64,000 bases of DNA from Bacteroidales bacterium (GCA_017550525.1 JAFZOU010000039.1:1-64000), one strand, 5' to 3'. Shown: positions 1 to 8,908, counted from the first letter of the stretch. Notes: a model not told the origin generated them from the letters alone. Made by a program: numbers and translations.

Positions 1-856
1 CCTGCTTGAAGGAGTCAATGTCACCTTCTCCAAAAGTGCGGGCGGCAAGGTAATCGGCCACATCAAGAACATCGGATACCTTGAGGGTGTCTCCGTAGGC
101 GGAGAACATCTGGGCGTAGCGCTCCATCTGGATGTCAGAGCCATAGACGTAGGTGCCGGTGGAGTACTCCCTTCCAAGGAGCATCTTAAGGGACGGGACG
201 TCAAGCCCGCGGCCAAGGATCTTACCGGAAGGGCCGATTAAAAACATCCACGGAGTCTTAAGCACGCCGTAGTTCATCTGCCAGTCCTCGTCCGGGCCGG
301 GATTGTTCACATTTACATCCACAAGGCGGAAAGCGTATTCTCCGGAATCCGCCAGTTTCTTTAGTTCTGCCGTTGTAGCCTTGCAGGTGCTGCAATCAGG
401 GGCGTAGAAATAAAGGACGGTGTATTCTCCCTTCACGGGAACGCTGACAGAGGCGCCGGAGCGGTCCTTCAGGGTGGCCGAAGGGGCCTGCTGGCCGATT
501 AGTGAACTGCGGTTGAACGTAGCGTAGATATCGGCATTCCTGAGATCCTCCTCCGAATGCATTTTGACCTTTCCGGAGAGGAACCATTTCTGAGCCACGT
601 GCACAGCCACGGCGTCATCTCCCATTATCTTTGAACGGAGGTAATGGTCGTAGATTATCAGGGCAACATATTGGCGCACCAGGGAATCCTGGCAGGACTC
701 TATGAGGAAGTCGCACTCATTGTTCTGGACGGAAGCGGGTTCTCCGGCAAGCGCAGCAAAATACTGCTCCAGCTTGGCGCCAAGTTCAGGATACTCCTGT
801 GCCTGCGCTCCAAGGGCGATGATGCCCGCACATATAGCCAGGATAAACTTTTTCAT
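1..856 (-). CDS. Secreted thioredoxin-like (TlpA-type) protein, C-terminus outside the window
   Basis: The frame stays open from ATG at 856 to the window edge (285 codons). The N-terminus has a signal peptide of about 19 residues ending ALGAQAQ. About 100 residues without a recognised motif follow, then a thioredoxin-like domain with YFYAPDCSTC (CxxC at about residues 155 and 158) and a cis-Pro-like TPW near residue 200. This layout resembles Bacteroidales DUF5106/thioredoxin proteins, thought to act as periplasmic thiol-disulfide proteins; the substrate is unknown. The start overlaps the coaD stop as ATGA, so it is probably translationally coupled to the lon-ung-coaD run. Confidence 0.8.
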   Translation of the reverse strand, partial: MKKFILAICAGIIALGAQAQEYPELGAKLEQYFAALAGEPASVQNNECDFLIESCQDSLVRQYVALIIYDHYLRSKIMGDDAVAVHVAQKWFLSGKVKMHSEEDLRNADIYATFNRSSLIGQQAPSATLKDRSGASVSVPVKGEYTVLYFYAPDCSTCKATTAELKKLADSGEYAFRLVDVNVNNPGPDEDWQMNYGVLKTPWMFLIGPSGKILGRGLDVPSLKMLLGREYSTGTYVYGSDIQMERYAQMFSAYGDTLKVSDVLDVADYLAARTFGEGDIDSFKQ

Positions 857-1311
857 AGCTTTACTCCCTTTGGAATGAATGCAGAATAGTCTCCGCCGTG
901 CTTTAGGATATCCCTCACGGCCGATGAAGAGATATGAGCAAATTCCTGCGCCGTAGGGATTATGATGGTCTCGATGTCCGGGGCCAGGCGGCGGTTTGCA
1001 TCGGCAATGGAACGTTCCGTCTCAAAGTCTATCATATTGCGAACGCCGCGCACGATATGCTTGATTCCAAGCTTCTTGCAGAGGTCTATGGTAAGGCTGT
1101 CGTACTGGATCACGGACACGCCGGGGATGCCGGAAGTGGCCTGGTTTATGATCTGCAGGCGCTTGGGCATATCAAAGAAGCCCCTCTTGTCCTGATTGAT
1201 GCCCACTGCCACCACAACCTCATCGAACATGGTGAGGGCGCGCCTCAGGATGTTGAGGTGGCCGGCGGTGAAGGGGTCGAAAGATCCGGGGAAAAGTGCT
1301 ATCCGTTTCAT
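853..1311 (-). CDS. coaD: Phosphopantetheine adenylyltransferase
   Basis: CoaD transfers AMP to 4'-phosphopantetheine to give dephospho-CoA, the penultimate step of coenzyme A synthesis in the cytoplasm. The protein begins MKRIALFPGSFDPFTAGH, which carries the nucleotidyltransferase TxGH motif (residues 15-18), and its 152 residues are close to the family norm of about 160. A start three codons upstream (1320) is possible, but the ATG at 1311 overlaps the ung stop as ATGA, the same coupling seen at the downstream end, so I prefer it. Confidence 0.93.
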   Translation of the reverse strand: MKRIALFPGSFDPFTAGHLNILRRALTMFDEVVVAVGINQDKRGFFDMPKRLQIINQATSGIPGVSVIQYDSLTIDLCKKLGIKHIVRGVRNMIDFETERSIADANRRLAPDIETIIIPTAQEFAHISSSAVRDILKHGGDYSAFIPKGVKL

Positions 1312-1976
1312 AATTGCCATTGTATGGGTTCAAGACCCTCGGAGATGAGAATCTGGTTTGCTTTTGAAAAATGCCTGCAGCCGAAGAATGCCCCGCGGGC
1401 AAGGGGAGAGGGGTGCGCCGCCATAAGCACGTGGTGCTTTGTGGTATCAATGAGGGCCGATTTCTCCTGCGCGAACCTGCCCCACAGCATGAACACCACG
1501 CCCTCCCGGCGCTCCGATATGGTGCGGATTACTGCGTCAGTGAATTCCATCCAGCCGATGCGGCTGTGGGAAGTGGGCAGCCCGGCCTGAACCGTAAGGA
1601 CGCTGTTGAGGAGAAGCACACCCTGTCGGGCCCAGCCCTCAAGGTTGGGGCGGCCGCTCATCTTCACGCCAAGATCCATCTCAATTTCCTGGAAGATGTT
1701 CTTGAGGGAAGGGGGAGCTGGGATACCGTCCGGGACGGAGAAGGATAGCCCCATGGCCTGCCCGGGGCCGTGGTAAGGGTCCTGCCCAAGGATTACCACC
1801 TTTACGGCCGGAAGCGGCGTAAGGTCAAATGCCCTGAAGATTGACGGTCCGGGAGGGTAGATAACCTTCCCGGCTGCCTTCTCACTATGCAGAAAGCGCA
1901 CCAGAGACTCAAAGTACGGTTTCCCGAACTCCTCGCTCAGTGCGCTTTTCCAGCTTTGTTCTATCTTTACGTCCAT
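1308..1976 (-). CDS. ung: Uracil-DNA glycosylase (family 1)
   Basis: Removes uracil from DNA in base-excision repair. The catalytic water-activating motif GQDPYHGP lies at residues 64-71 (Asp66), and the HPSPLA DNA-intercalation motif is near residue 188. Length is 222 residues from the ATG at 1976. A longer frame to 1997 would overlap the end of lon; MDVKIEQSW fits the family start better. It follows lon after 4 nt and overlaps coaD, so all are probably on one transcript. Confidence 0.95.
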   Translation of the reverse strand: MDVKIEQSWKSALSEEFGKPYFESLVRFLHSEKAAGKVIYPPGPSIFRAFDLTPLPAVKVVILGQDPYHGPGQAMGLSFSVPDGIPAPPSLKNIFQEIEMDLGVKMSGRPNLEGWARQGVLLLNSVLTVQAGLPTSHSRIGWMEFTDAVIRTISERREGVVFMLWGRFAQEKSALIDTTKHHVLMAAHPSPLARGAFFGCRHFSKANQILISEGLEPIQWQL

Positions 1977-1980
1977 TTGT

Positions 1981-4383
1981 CTAAAAGATTGCCGCAATTA
2001 CATCGGCAATAGTCTTTACATAGACAAAGGTAAGACCTTTTACGTAAATATCCTTTATATCTTCAACATCTTTTCTGTTTTCTTCAGAAATAATGATGGT
2101 ATGCACGCCCGCGCGCTTGGCCGCAAGGATCTTCTCCTTTATTCCACCAACCGGCAGCACACGGCCCCTCAGGGTCATTTCTCCAGTCATTGCGTAGCCG
2201 GTTTTGGGGGCCTGGCCACGGAGGGCGGAAACCATGGAACTCACAAGCGTGATACCGGCGGAAGGACCGTCCTTTGGCACAGCGCCTTCCGGCACGTGCA
2301 CGTGGATATCCTTTGCCATGAACTGCTCCGTGGTTATATCGGCCAGCTCGGGATGGGCCTTTATATACTGCCATGCAATCTGGGCGCTCTCCTTCATCAC
2401 GTCTCCAAGGTTACCTGTCATTGAGAGGTTTCCCTTTCCGGCCGATACCTGGCTTTCCACAAAGAGGATCTCACCTCCCATTTCAGTCCAGGCAAGGCCT
2501 GTGACAACGCCAGGGCCTTCGTTGCCCTTTACGTCGTCGTGGAAGGAAGTGGGTAGACCAAGGTATTCACGAAGGTGTCCAGGCTCTATTAGTGCAGGGC
2601 GCTCCTCCTCCATTGCAATTTTCTTGGCGGTTACACGCGCAATCTTTGCAATCTGCTTCTCAAGGCCGCGGACACCGCTTTCGTGGGTGTAGTTGTCGAT
2701 GATCTCCTTGATGGCTTCATCGGATATTTTCAGTTCATCGGCCTTCAATCCGTGCTCCGTGATCTGCTTTGGAACAAGGTACATCTTTGCAATCTGGAGC
2801 TTTTCCTCGGCAAGATAGCCGCTCACGTTGATCATCTCCATACGGTCCTTGAGGGCGGGCTGGATGGTGCCGATGCCGTTTGCCGTGGTGATGAAAAGGA
2901 CGTTGGAGAGGTCATAGTCAATGTCCAGGTAGTTGTCATGGAAGGTGTTGTTCTGCTCAGGGTCAAGAGCCTCGAGAAGGGCGCTTGAAGGGTCTCCCTT
3001 GAAATCCTGTGACAGTTTGTCAATTTCGTCCAGCACAATCACGGGGTTGGATGTTCCGGCCCTCTGGATACCGTTGAGGATACGGCCCGGAAGGGCGCCC
3101 ACGTAGGTCTTGCGGTGGCCACGGATTTCCGCTTCATCATGCATACCGCCAAGGGAAATGCGGATGTATTTACGGCCAAGGGCCCTTGCAACGGACTTTC
3201 CAAGGGAGGTCTTACCCACTCCGGGAGGGCCCCACAGGCACAGGATGGGGGATTTCATATTGCCCTTGAGTTTAAGGACGGCAAGGTACTCTATGATGCG
3301 TTCTTTCACCTGGTCGAGGCCAAAGTGGTCCTCATCCAGCACGTTCTTGGCATTCTTCAGGTCAAGGTTGTCGTCACTCATCTCTCCCCAGGGAAGGTCC
3401 AGCATGAACTGGAGGAAGTTGAGCTGGATGCTGTAGTCGGGGGAGGTGGGGTTGAACTTCTCAAGGCGGCTCATCTCCTTGTCAAAGATGGCGCGCACTT
3501 CCTTGGACCACTTCTTTTCATCGGCCCTTCTTCTCATCTTCTCCATTTCCTCGCCCTCGTCCATGCCAAGTTCCTCCTGGATGGTGCGGAGCTGGTTGTT
3601 GAGGTAATACTCCCTCTGCTGCTGGTCTATGTCCGTTTTGACCTTCTGGTTTATCTCCTGCTTGATTTGGATGAGCTGTATCTGTGTGTCAAGCACTTTG
3701 AGAAGCTCCAGGCCGCGGAGGTAGATGTTCTCTATGTCAAGGAGCGCCGCCCTCTCGGAGAAATTCTCCGTCTCTATGGTGGTTGCGATGAAATTCACCA
3801 GGAAGTGGAAGTTATCTATGCTCCTCAGGGCTCCCACAGCCTCCTTTGGCGCAAAGGATGAGGTCTTTACAATCGTGGCCGATTTCTCCTTGAGGGATTC
3901 TGACAGCACGTGGAGTTCCCTTTCATCGGCCTCCTTTGGCATGAACTCCTCAAGGCAGGTGACACGGGCGGTGATGTAGGGGTCGTAACTGACAACCTCT
4001 TCCACGCGGCAGAGGGATGCGCCCTGAAGGATGGCGGTTACGGTGCCGTCCGGCATCTCAAGGGTTTTGATGAGTTTGCACACGGTGCCGCGGGGGGCAA
4101 GGTCACTCTCCGTGGGGTCCTCTACGGCAACATCCATCTGGGGTACGGCGGCAAGCCATCCGCTGCCTCCTTCTACGGCTTCCACCAGCTTGATGGATTT
4201 TTCCCTGCCAACCGTGACAGGAAATACCGTCCCGGGGAACACGATGGCATTCCTCAGGGGCAGTAGGGGGACAGATGGCGGGATTTCCGCCGGGTTGAAA
4301 TTCAGTGAACCGGCATCTCCCACAACCGGCATAATGTTCACTTCCACGCCCGTCTGGGCGCCAATCATATCGTTAAGTTTCAT
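1981..4383 (-). CDS. lon: ATP-dependent Lon protease
   Basis: Cytoplasmic AAA+ serine protease that degrades misfolded and regulatory proteins. The N-terminal LON substrate-binding domain starts near [16 protein letters not shown] coiled-coil stretch follows, then the AAA+ module with Walker A GPPGVGKT and Walker B VIVLDEID, and the protease domain with the catalytic Ser in PKDGPSAG and the Lys further on in [11 protein letters not shown]. Its 800 residues are typical. First gene of the leftward run lon-ung-coaD-thioredoxin-like. The upstream interval to 4638 carries a repeat and is shared with the divergent HU gene. Confidence 0.97.
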   Translation of the reverse strand: MKLNDMIGAQTGVEVNIMPVVGDAGSLNFNPAEIPPSVPLLPLRNAIVFPGTVFPVTVGREKSIKLVEAVEGGSGWLAAVPQMDVAVEDPTESDLAPRGTVCKLIKTLEMPDGTVTAILQGASLCRVEEVVSYDPYITARVTCLEEFMPKEADERELHVLSESLKEKSATIVKTSSFAPKEAVGALRSIDNFHFLVNFIATTIETENFSERAALLDIENIYLRGLELLKVLDTQIQLIQIKQEINQKVKTDIDQQQREYYLNNQLRTIQEELGMDEGEEMEKMRRRADEKKWSKEVRAIFDKEMSRLEKFNPTSPDYSIQLNFLQFMLDLPWGEMSDDNLDLKNAKNVLDEDHFGLDQVKERIIEYLAVLKLKGNMKSPILCLWGPPGVGKTSLGKSVARALGRKYIRISLGGMHDEAEIRGHRKTYVGALPGRILNGIQRAGTSNPVIVLDEIDKLSQDFKGDPSSALLEALDPEQNNTFHDNYLDIDYDLSNVLFITTANGIGTIQPALKDRMEMINVSGYLAEEKLQIAKMYLVPKQITEHGLKADELKISDEAIKEIIDNYTHESGVRGLEKQIAKIARVTAKKIAMEEERPALIEPGHLREYLGLPTSFHDDVKGNEGPGVVTGLAWTEMGGEILFVESQVSAGKGNLSMTGNLGDVMKESAQIAWQYIKAHPELADITTEQFMAKDIHVHVPEGAVPKDGPSAGITLVSSMVSALRGQAPKTGYAMTGEMTLRGRVLPVGGIKEKILAAKRAGVHTIIISEENRKDVEDIKDIYVKGLTFVYVKTIADVIAAIF

Positions 4384-4410
4384 AAAATTCTTTTATAAAA
4401 TTTATGCCAA

Positions 4411-4487
4411 CGTTACCCCCTCCTCCAAACCTCCTCCCCTCGGGGGCAGGAGGCTTTGTCGCCCTTTCAGGGCTCCGACACGCAAAA
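4411..4487. repeat. GC-rich stem-loop repeat (GTTACCC type)
   Basis: Begins CGTTACCCCCTCCTCC, then AAACC and a hairpin CCTCCTCCCC/GGGGCAGGAGG, followed by a second hairpin with GTCG..CGAC ends. The same GTTACCC...AAACC...CTCGGG start recurs at 6701-6740 and 36999-37045, which shows it is a dispersed element rather than a local terminator. It lies between the divergent lon and HU starts. Confidence 0.6.
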
Positions 4488-4490
4488 ATA

Positions 4491-4505
4491 CTGACAAATT
4501 GTCAG
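4491..4505. promoter_or_regulatory. Short inverted repeat between lon and HU, possible operator
   Basis: CTGACAA-A-TTGTCAG has two perfect 7-nt arms around one base. It lies about 60 nt upstream of the HU -33 box and about 110 nt upstream of the lon start, so it could bind a dimeric regulator of either gene. No binding protein can be named. Confidence 0.3.
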
Positions 4506-4566
4506 AAAACACAAATTATATATATATGGTCAATCTCCGTGCCAATAATAATTTTTGACCTATCAT

Positions 4567-4597
4567 TTTGATTTTTAGAATAAAATGCCTACTTTTG
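4567..4597 (+). promoter_or_regulatory. Bacteroidetes-type promoter of the HU gene
   Basis: TTTG (4567-4570), a 19-nt spacer, and TACTTTTG (4590-4597). This fits the Bacteroidetes primary-sigma consensus TTTG-N19-21-TAnnTTTG. The predicted start, about 6-7 nt past the -7 box, leaves a leader of about 35 nt before the HU ATG. Confidence 0.75.
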
Positions 4598-4638
4598 CTG
4601 AGTTTTTTGGGAAACCCTAAATTTAAAACTTAATAACT

Positions 4639-4917
4639 ATGACTAAGGCAGAGATTGTAAACGAAGTAGCAAAGGCTACAGGAATTGAAAAGGCAACGGT
4701 ACTTGCAGTTGTTGAGAATTTCACAGAGGCTGTGAAGGAATCACTGGTAGCAGGTAACCCCGTTTATCTTCGTGGATTCGGCAGCTTCATCATCAAGCAC
4801 CGTGCTCAGAAGGCCGCGCGTAACATCACCCGCAAGACCACTATGACCATCCCCGCACACGATATTCCTGCTTTCAAGCCCGCCAAGACGTTTGTCAACG
4901 CTGTTAAGGAGAAATAA
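4639..4917 (+). CDS. HU-family DNA-binding protein
   Basis: A 92-residue HU/IHF-type protein that bends and compacts DNA as a dimer. It begins MTKAEIVNEVAKATGIEK, has the conserved GFGSF near residues 54-58, and keeps the DNA-contacting beta-arm up to IPAHDIPAFKPAK. It has its own promoter upstream and is followed after 20 nt by a very small ribosomal-protein gene, with a shared terminator after that. Whether it acts as HU or an IHF-like subunit cannot be told from sequence. Confidence 0.95.
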   Translation: MTKAEIVNEVAKATGIEKATVLAVVENFTEAVKESLVAGNPVYLRGFGSFIIKHRAQKAARNITRKTTMTIPAHDIPAFKPAKTFVNAVKEK

Positions 4918-4937
4918 TCTTAAACAACTTATTAATT

Positions 4938-5027
4938 ATGCCTAACGGTAAGAAGCATAAACGGCACAAGATGGCAACGCACAAGCGCAAAAAGCGCTTG
5001 CGCAAGAACCGCCACAAGAAGAAGTAA
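4938..5027 (+). CDS. Small basic ribosomal protein of the AURKAIP1/COX24 (mS38-like) family
   Basis: A 29-codon gene beginning MPNGKKHKRHKMATHKRKKR and ending with several Lys. It matches the short Bacteroidota proteins carrying the AURKAIP1/COX24 domain, related to mitochondrial mS38 and associated with the ribosome. More than half of its residues are Lys, Arg or His, and it has no acidic residue. Position 20 nt after HU and just before a strong terminator suggests co-transcription with HU. It is short enough for gene finders to miss. Confidence 0.85.
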   Translation: MPNGKKHKRHKMATHKRKKRLRKNRHKKK

Positions 5028-5042
5028 TAACTTCTCAAAGTT

Positions 5043-5078
5043 AAGGGCTTGCGGAGTGATTCGCAAAGCCCTTTTTTT
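5043..5078 (+). terminator. Intrinsic terminator after HU and the small ribosomal protein
   Basis: AAGGGCTTGCG pairs with CGCAAAGCCCTT across a short loop and is followed by seven T. It separates the HU transcript from rng. Confidence 0.9.
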
Positions 5079-5095
5079 AAACCAAAAATTTCCAA

Positions 5096-6664
5096 ATGGA
5101 AGGCCTTACGAAACCTGACAAGGATTTAATTGTTGACGTAACGCCAACGCAGGTACATATCGCCCTGATGGAAAATCACCGGCTGATAGAGTACTCTCAA
5201 GAGTCCAGCACTGGGAACAAATTCACCGTGGGAGACGTTCACCTGGGAAAGGTGAAAAAGATTCTCCCCAATCTCAATGCTGCCTTCGTGGATATCGGAG
5301 ACAAAAAGGAAGCCTTCATCCATTACCTTGACCTTGGTCTTTATTTCCACGCCTTTGACCAGTTTGTACGGGAGTCCAACCAGAACACAAACCTGAAGGA
5401 CCTGTACTCGGGAATAAAGACAGGCGAGCCTCTTCCCAAGGAAGGGCGCATAGAGGAAATCCTCAGGCCGGGTCAGATGATTGTGGCTCAGATTGTAAAG
5501 GAGCCCATATCCACCAAGGGATCACGACTAACCGCGGAAATTTCATTGGCAGGAAGAAACATTGTACTTCTCCCCTTCGCATCAAAGGTGTCAATCTCCC
5601 AGAAGATTGCCGGCAAGGAAGAGAAACGTAGACTTGAGACACTTGTAAAGAGCATCCTCCCCAAAAACTACGGTGCAATCATCCGCACCGCCGCAGAGGG
5701 CAAGAACGCCGCCACCCTTGTGGGTGAGACGGAGTCCCTCATCGAGAAGTGGGAGGGTTCCTGGAAAAAGATTGCCAGTTCCAAGACCGTCCAGCTGCTC
5801 TTCACGGAATACAGCAAGACAACTACCGTCCTCAGGGACCTTCTCAATGAGTCGTTCTCCAATATCTGGATCAACGACGAGAGGGTGGCCGAAGAAGCCC
5901 GGAAGTATGTCTCCCTGATATCCCCGGAGCAGGAGAAGATAGTCCACCTCTATGAAGGCAAGCAGCCCATCTTTGACCATTTTGAGGTCACAAGGCAGAT
6001 CAAGGGCTCATTCGGAAAGGTGGTTCCTATGAGACAGGGTGCATATCTGGTAATCGAAACCACGGAAGCGCTTAACGTCATAGACGTAAACAGCGGCATC
6101 AGGACCAAAACCGCAGACCAGGAGGAAAACTCCTTCGAGGTAAACAAGATAGCCGCAGAGGAAATAGCGCGCCAGCTCAGGCTCCGTGATATGGGAGGAA
6201 TAGTGATTGTGGACTTCATAGATATGGAATCCAATGACCACAAGAACGCCCTCCACAAATATATGCAGGAGCTTATGGAAAGTGACAGGGCCAAGCACAA
6301 CGTGCTTCCGCTCACAAAGTTCGGGCTTATGCAGATAACCCGGCAGCGGATAAGGCCCGTGACGGAAATCAACACCGCAGAACAGTGCCCCGTGTGCCAC
6401 GGCACCGGAAAAATCCACTCCAGCGTTGTGATTGATGAGGAAATCGAAAGAAAGATTGCCTTCTACGTCATAGAAAAAGGTGTCCGGTCCCTAACTCTCA
6501 AGACAAGCCCCATCCTGGGGGCATACCTCAAGAGGGGACTGTTCAATTCCTACCTCGCCAGATGGCGCAAGCGCTACAAGGTGAAACTGGAACTACAGGA
6601 AGTGACAGAGTTCTCTGTCCTGCAAAATGAATTGTTCAATGAAAAGGGGGACAAGCTTGAATAG
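5096..6664 (+). CDS. rng: Ribonuclease G/E family endoribonuclease
   Basis: A 522-residue RNase E/G-type enzyme for 5'-monophosphate-dependent cleavage in rRNA maturation and mRNA decay. The S1 domain includes NAAFVDIGDKKEAFIHY. The catalytic DNase I-like part shows NVIDVNSG and IVIVDFIDM with metal-binding Asp residues, and the zinc link CPVCHGTGK follows. The length is that of RNase G; there is no long RNase E-type scaffold tail. The terminator stem overlaps its last codons. Confidence 0.93.
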   Translation: MEGLTKPDKDLIVDVTPTQVHIALMENHRLIEYSQESSTGNKFTVGDVHLGKVKKILPNLNAAFVDIGDKKEAFIHYLDLGLYFHAFDQFVRESNQNTNLKDLYSGIKTGEPLPKEGRIEEILRPGQMIVAQIVKEPISTKGSRLTAEISLAGRNIVLLPFASKVSISQKIAGKEEKRRLETLVKSILPKNYGAIIRTAAEGKNAATLVGETESLIEKWEGSWKKIASSKTVQLLFTEYSKTTTVLRDLLNESFSNIWINDERVAEEARKYVSLISPEQEKIVHLYEGKQPIFDHFEVTRQIKGSFGKVVPMRQGAYLVIETTEALNVIDVNSGIRTKTADQEENSFEVNKIAAEEIARQLRLRDMGGIVIVDFIDMESNDHKNALHKYMQELMESDRAKHNVLPLTKFGLMQITRQRIRPVTEINTAEQCPVCHGTGKIHSSVVIDEEIERKIAFYVIEKGVRSLTLKTSPILGAYLKRGLFNSYLARWRKRYKVKLELQEVTEFSVLQNELFNEKGDKLE

Positions 6665-6679
6665 CTTGCCCCTTTTTTT
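6643..6679 (+). terminator. Intrinsic terminator overlapping the rng stop codon
   Basis: The stem AAGGGGG-ACAAGCT / AGCTTG-CCCC is followed by seven T. The stop TAG (6662-6664) lies in the loop and at the base of the 3' arm, so the hairpin can form only after the ribosome leaves the end of rng. Confidence 0.8.
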
Positions 6680-6700
6680 CAAAAGGGTCAAAAGGGCCCC

Positions 6701-6740
6701 GCGTTACCCCCTCCAGAAACCCATCCCCTCAGGGGAGGGA
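6701..6740. repeat. GC-rich stem-loop repeat (GTTACCC type), short copy
   Basis: GCGTTACCCCCTCCAGAAACC is followed by the hairpin TCCCCTCAGGGGAGGGA. It starts like the elements at 4411 and 36999. It lies just past the rng terminator. Confidence 0.5.
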
Positions 6741-6759
6741 CTTGTATTTCTCACTATTG

Positions 6760-6878
6760 TAATGCCGATGCGGTGGAGTCTAACACCCTGGCTATCAATG
6801 ATTTATGCGATCATTTGGGATTGCCAGTAATCCCAAAGAACTCTGTAAGTTGCTGATTAATTGCGGTTTAGCCTCCAC
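6760..6878 (+). repeat. 3'-end structured repeat, copy 1 (forward)
   Basis: Starts TAATGCCGATGCGGTGGAG and ends CCTCCAC. In between is a long imperfect palindrome running from ATCAATGATTTATGCGATC through TTTGGGATTGCC to AACTCTGTAAGTTGCTGAT. The ends can pair (GTGGAG/CTCCAC). The reverse complement of 8757-8875 matches almost base for base. It fills the gap between the convergent rng and Zn-peptidase genes and touches the latter's stop codon. Confidence 0.85.
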
Positions 6879-7556
6879 TCAATTCCTTCTGTTCGCCACG
6901 GAAATGTAGTAGAGCAGCGTAGCTAGAGAACCCAGAGCCGCAATCACGTAGGTGTAAGCGGCCCATTTGAGGGCATCGGCCGCCATTGGCTTTGTCTCAT
7001 AAGTAACAATGCCTGCGCTATCCAGCCATTTCACGGCACGGGCACTTGCATTGATCTCTACCGGAAGGGTGATAAAACTGAACAGGGTTGTAAGGGCAAA
7101 AAGGCCGATACCAAACCACAGCAGCTGCGGGAAGATATTGATAAGGAGAACCCCTCCCAGAAGTACCCAGGACACAATGCTATTAGAAAAAGACACCACA
7201 GGGACCAGGGCGGAACGCATCCTGAGCCAGGCGTATCCAGTTGCGTGCTGGACAACGTGGCCGCACTCGTGGGCTGCCACCGCGGCAGCGGCGACAGACC
7301 TGCCGTAATAGACGTCCTTGCTGAGGTTTACCGTGCGGGTGGTGGGGTCATAGTGGTCCGTGAGTTTTCCGTCCACAGACACTATTGAGACGTCACGGAT
7401 GCCGTGTGCTGCCAGCATACGGGATGCAACCTCCGCGCCTGTCATTGAGAGCGGGACCTCAGAGTATTTGTCAAAACGGCGTTGGAGCATACCCTGGATG
7501 AGCATACTTGCAACCATCACCGCAATCATTATTATCCAGATGAGCATTGTAGACAT
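6879..7556 (-). CDS. Membrane zinc metallopeptidase (YugP/Zn_peptidase_2 family)
   Basis: A 225-residue membrane protein starting MSTMLIWIIMIAVMVASM, a transmembrane segment. The zinc motif HECGH in AAAVAAHECGHVVQHATGY is followed by two or three more hydrophobic helices (VVSFSNSIVSWVLLG, IGLFALTTLFSFITL, YVIAALGSLATLLYY). This is the layout of the YugP-like neutral zinc metallopeptidases; the biological substrate is unknown. A longer frame to 7610 has an unlikely basic leader. The gene diverges from alr. Confidence 0.88.
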   Translation of the reverse strand: MSTMLIWIIMIAVMVASMLIQGMLQRRFDKYSEVPLSMTGAEVASRMLAAHGIRDVSIVSVDGKLTDHYDPTTRTVNLSKDVYYGRSVAAAAVAAHECGHVVQHATGYAWLRMRSALVPVVSFSNSIVSWVLLGGVLLINIFPQLLWFGIGLFALTTLFSFITLPVEINASARAVKWLDSAGIVTYETKPMAADALKWAAYTYVIAALGSLATLLYYISVANRRN

Positions 7557-7620
7557 AGCGTTCAGTTTTATCCGTTGGCACAAATTTACATTTTTATGCC
7601 GAAATGTCACGCGGAAATGT

Positions 7621-7628
7621 TATTTTTG
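7621..7628 (+). promoter_or_regulatory. Likely -7 box of alr
   Basis: TATTTTTG fits TAnnTTTG and lies 18 nt before the alr ATG. No TTTG is seen at the expected upstream distance. Confidence 0.5.
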
Positions 7629-7646
7629 CACAGCAAAACGGACAAT

Positions 7647-8753
7647 ATGCGCGTAATTGAGGATGATTTTTCCCGTTTGGAGCTTAACCTGAATGCCACG
7701 GTGGGCAACTACCGTTATTTCCGCTCCCTCCTTAAGCCTCAGACCAAACTTCTTGTTCTGGTCAAGGCCAACGCGTATGGTCACGGGGCCGTGGAGTTTG
7801 CCGCCATGATGCAGCGTGCCGGGGCCGATTACCTTGCCGTGGCATACCCTGTAGAGGGTCTGGAGCTCCGCCGTAATGGTATCTCCCTCCCTATCCTGGT
7901 TCTCACCGCCGGTACGGATTTCTTCCCGGAAATCATAGAAACCCGAATGGAGCCTTCCATCCCCAACCTCTATTCCTTAAAGAAACTGGTTGAGGTTCTC
8001 CGCGATAAAGGCCTGAAGGATTACCCCGTCCACATCAAACTGGACACCGGAATGCACCGCCTGGGCTTCATGTCGGGTGAACTTCCGGAACTGATTGAAT
8101 ACCTGAAAGTTACCCCTGAGATCAAGGTCAAGGGCCTGTTCTCCCACCTATGCGTCGCGGAAGATCCTGAACAGGACGGCTTTACCCTTGGCCAGATAGA
8201 TCTTTTCCGGAAAAACACTGAGGCAATTGCCGCGGGCATCGGCTATATGCCCATGCGTCACATCCTCAACAGCGCCGGCATAGAGCGTTTCCCTCAGTAT
8301 CAGTTTGATATGGTGCGCCTTGGTATCGGCATATATGGAATAAGCGCCCTTCCCGGAAAGCGCCTGGACCCAGTGGCATCCCTCAAGTGCAAGATTCTGC
8401 AGATTAAGCAGTTAGGGCCGGAAGATACGGTTGGATATGGCCGATGGGGCCACGCCAGGGAAGGCACCGTCATCGCCACCATCCCGGTTGGTTATGCCGA
8501 TGGAATTGACCGCCATCTTGGCCGCGGGGCCGCTTCTTTCTCAGTGAACGGTCACAGGGCGCCTACTATCGGCAATATCTGCATGGATATGTGTATGCTG
8601 GATGTAACCGGCATCCCCGCCGCCCCCGGAGACACCGTCACGGTGTTTGGAGAAGATCCCACTGTAGAGGAACTGGCGGGTATCCTTGGAACTATTCCAT
8701 ATGAGATAATGGTCTCAGTGCCACGCCGTATTCACCGTCTGGTGGTCCGGTAA
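7647..8753 (+). CDS. alr: Alanine racemase
   Basis: A PLP enzyme that interconverts L- and D-alanine and supplies D-Ala for peptidoglycan. The PLP lysine lies in VKANAYGHG near the N-terminus, the barrel ends in NSAGIERFP, and the C-terminal domain has the catalytic-region motif GYADGIDR and NICMDMCMLD. Length 368 residues. The frame extends upstream, but the ATG at 7647 gives the normal family start MRVIEDDFSRLELNL and follows the -7 box. Structured repeats flank both ends of the Zn-peptidase/alr pair in opposite orientation. Confidence 0.95.
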   Translation: MRVIEDDFSRLELNLNATVGNYRYFRSLLKPQTKLLVLVKANAYGHGAVEFAAMMQRAGADYLAVAYPVEGLELRRNGISLPILVLTAGTDFFPEIIETRMEPSIPNLYSLKKLVEVLRDKGLKDYPVHIKLDTGMHRLGFMSGELPELIEYLKVTPEIKVKGLFSHLCVAEDPEQDGFTLGQIDLFRKNTEAIAAGIGYMPMRHILNSAGIERFPQYQFDMVRLGIGIYGISALPGKRLDPVASLKCKILQIKQLGPEDTVGYGRWGHAREGTVIATIPVGYADGIDRHLGRGAASFSVNGHRAPTIGNICMDMCMLDVTGIPAAPGDTVTVFGEDPTVEELAGILGTIPYEIMVSVPRRIHRLVVR

Positions 8754-8756
8754 CGG

Positions 8757-8875
8757 GTGGAGGTTAAACCACTACTAATCAGCAACTTACAGAGTTATTT
8801 GGGATTACCGGTAATCCCAAATGATCGCGTAAATCATTGATAATCAGCAAACTAAGCTCCACCGCATCGGCATTA
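8757..8875 (-). repeat. 3'-end structured repeat, copy 2 (reverse)
   Basis: Begins GTGGAGGTTAAACC three bases after the alr stop and ends CTCCACCGCATCGGCATTA. The central palindrome contains ATTTGGGATTACCGGTAATC. It is the inverted partner of 6760-6878. It lies between the convergent alr and DJ-1-like genes. Confidence 0.85.
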
Positions 8876-8905
8876 CCGTAGGGGCGCTGGTTACCGTAGG
8901 GGCGC
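8873..8905. repeat. Two-unit tandem repeat
   Basis: TTACCGTAGGGGCGC occurs at 8873-8887 and again at 8891-8905 (18-nt period), immediately at the edge of the structured repeat and before the DJ-1-like stop codon. Confidence 0.7.
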
Positions 8906-8908
8906 TTA

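Noticed and set aside
934..1590. 218-codon plus-strand frame across coaD and ung
   Set aside because: It is antisense to two clear enzymes with catalytic motifs and has no family features of its own.
6760..8875. CRISPR array
   Set aside because: The repeats are dispersed and inverted, with no regular spacers and no cas genes.
6760..8875. Composite transposon carrying the Zn-peptidase and alr between inverted copies
   Set aside because: No transposase, and the same repeat occurs at other gene ends without such pairing; both genes are ordinary chromosomal genes.
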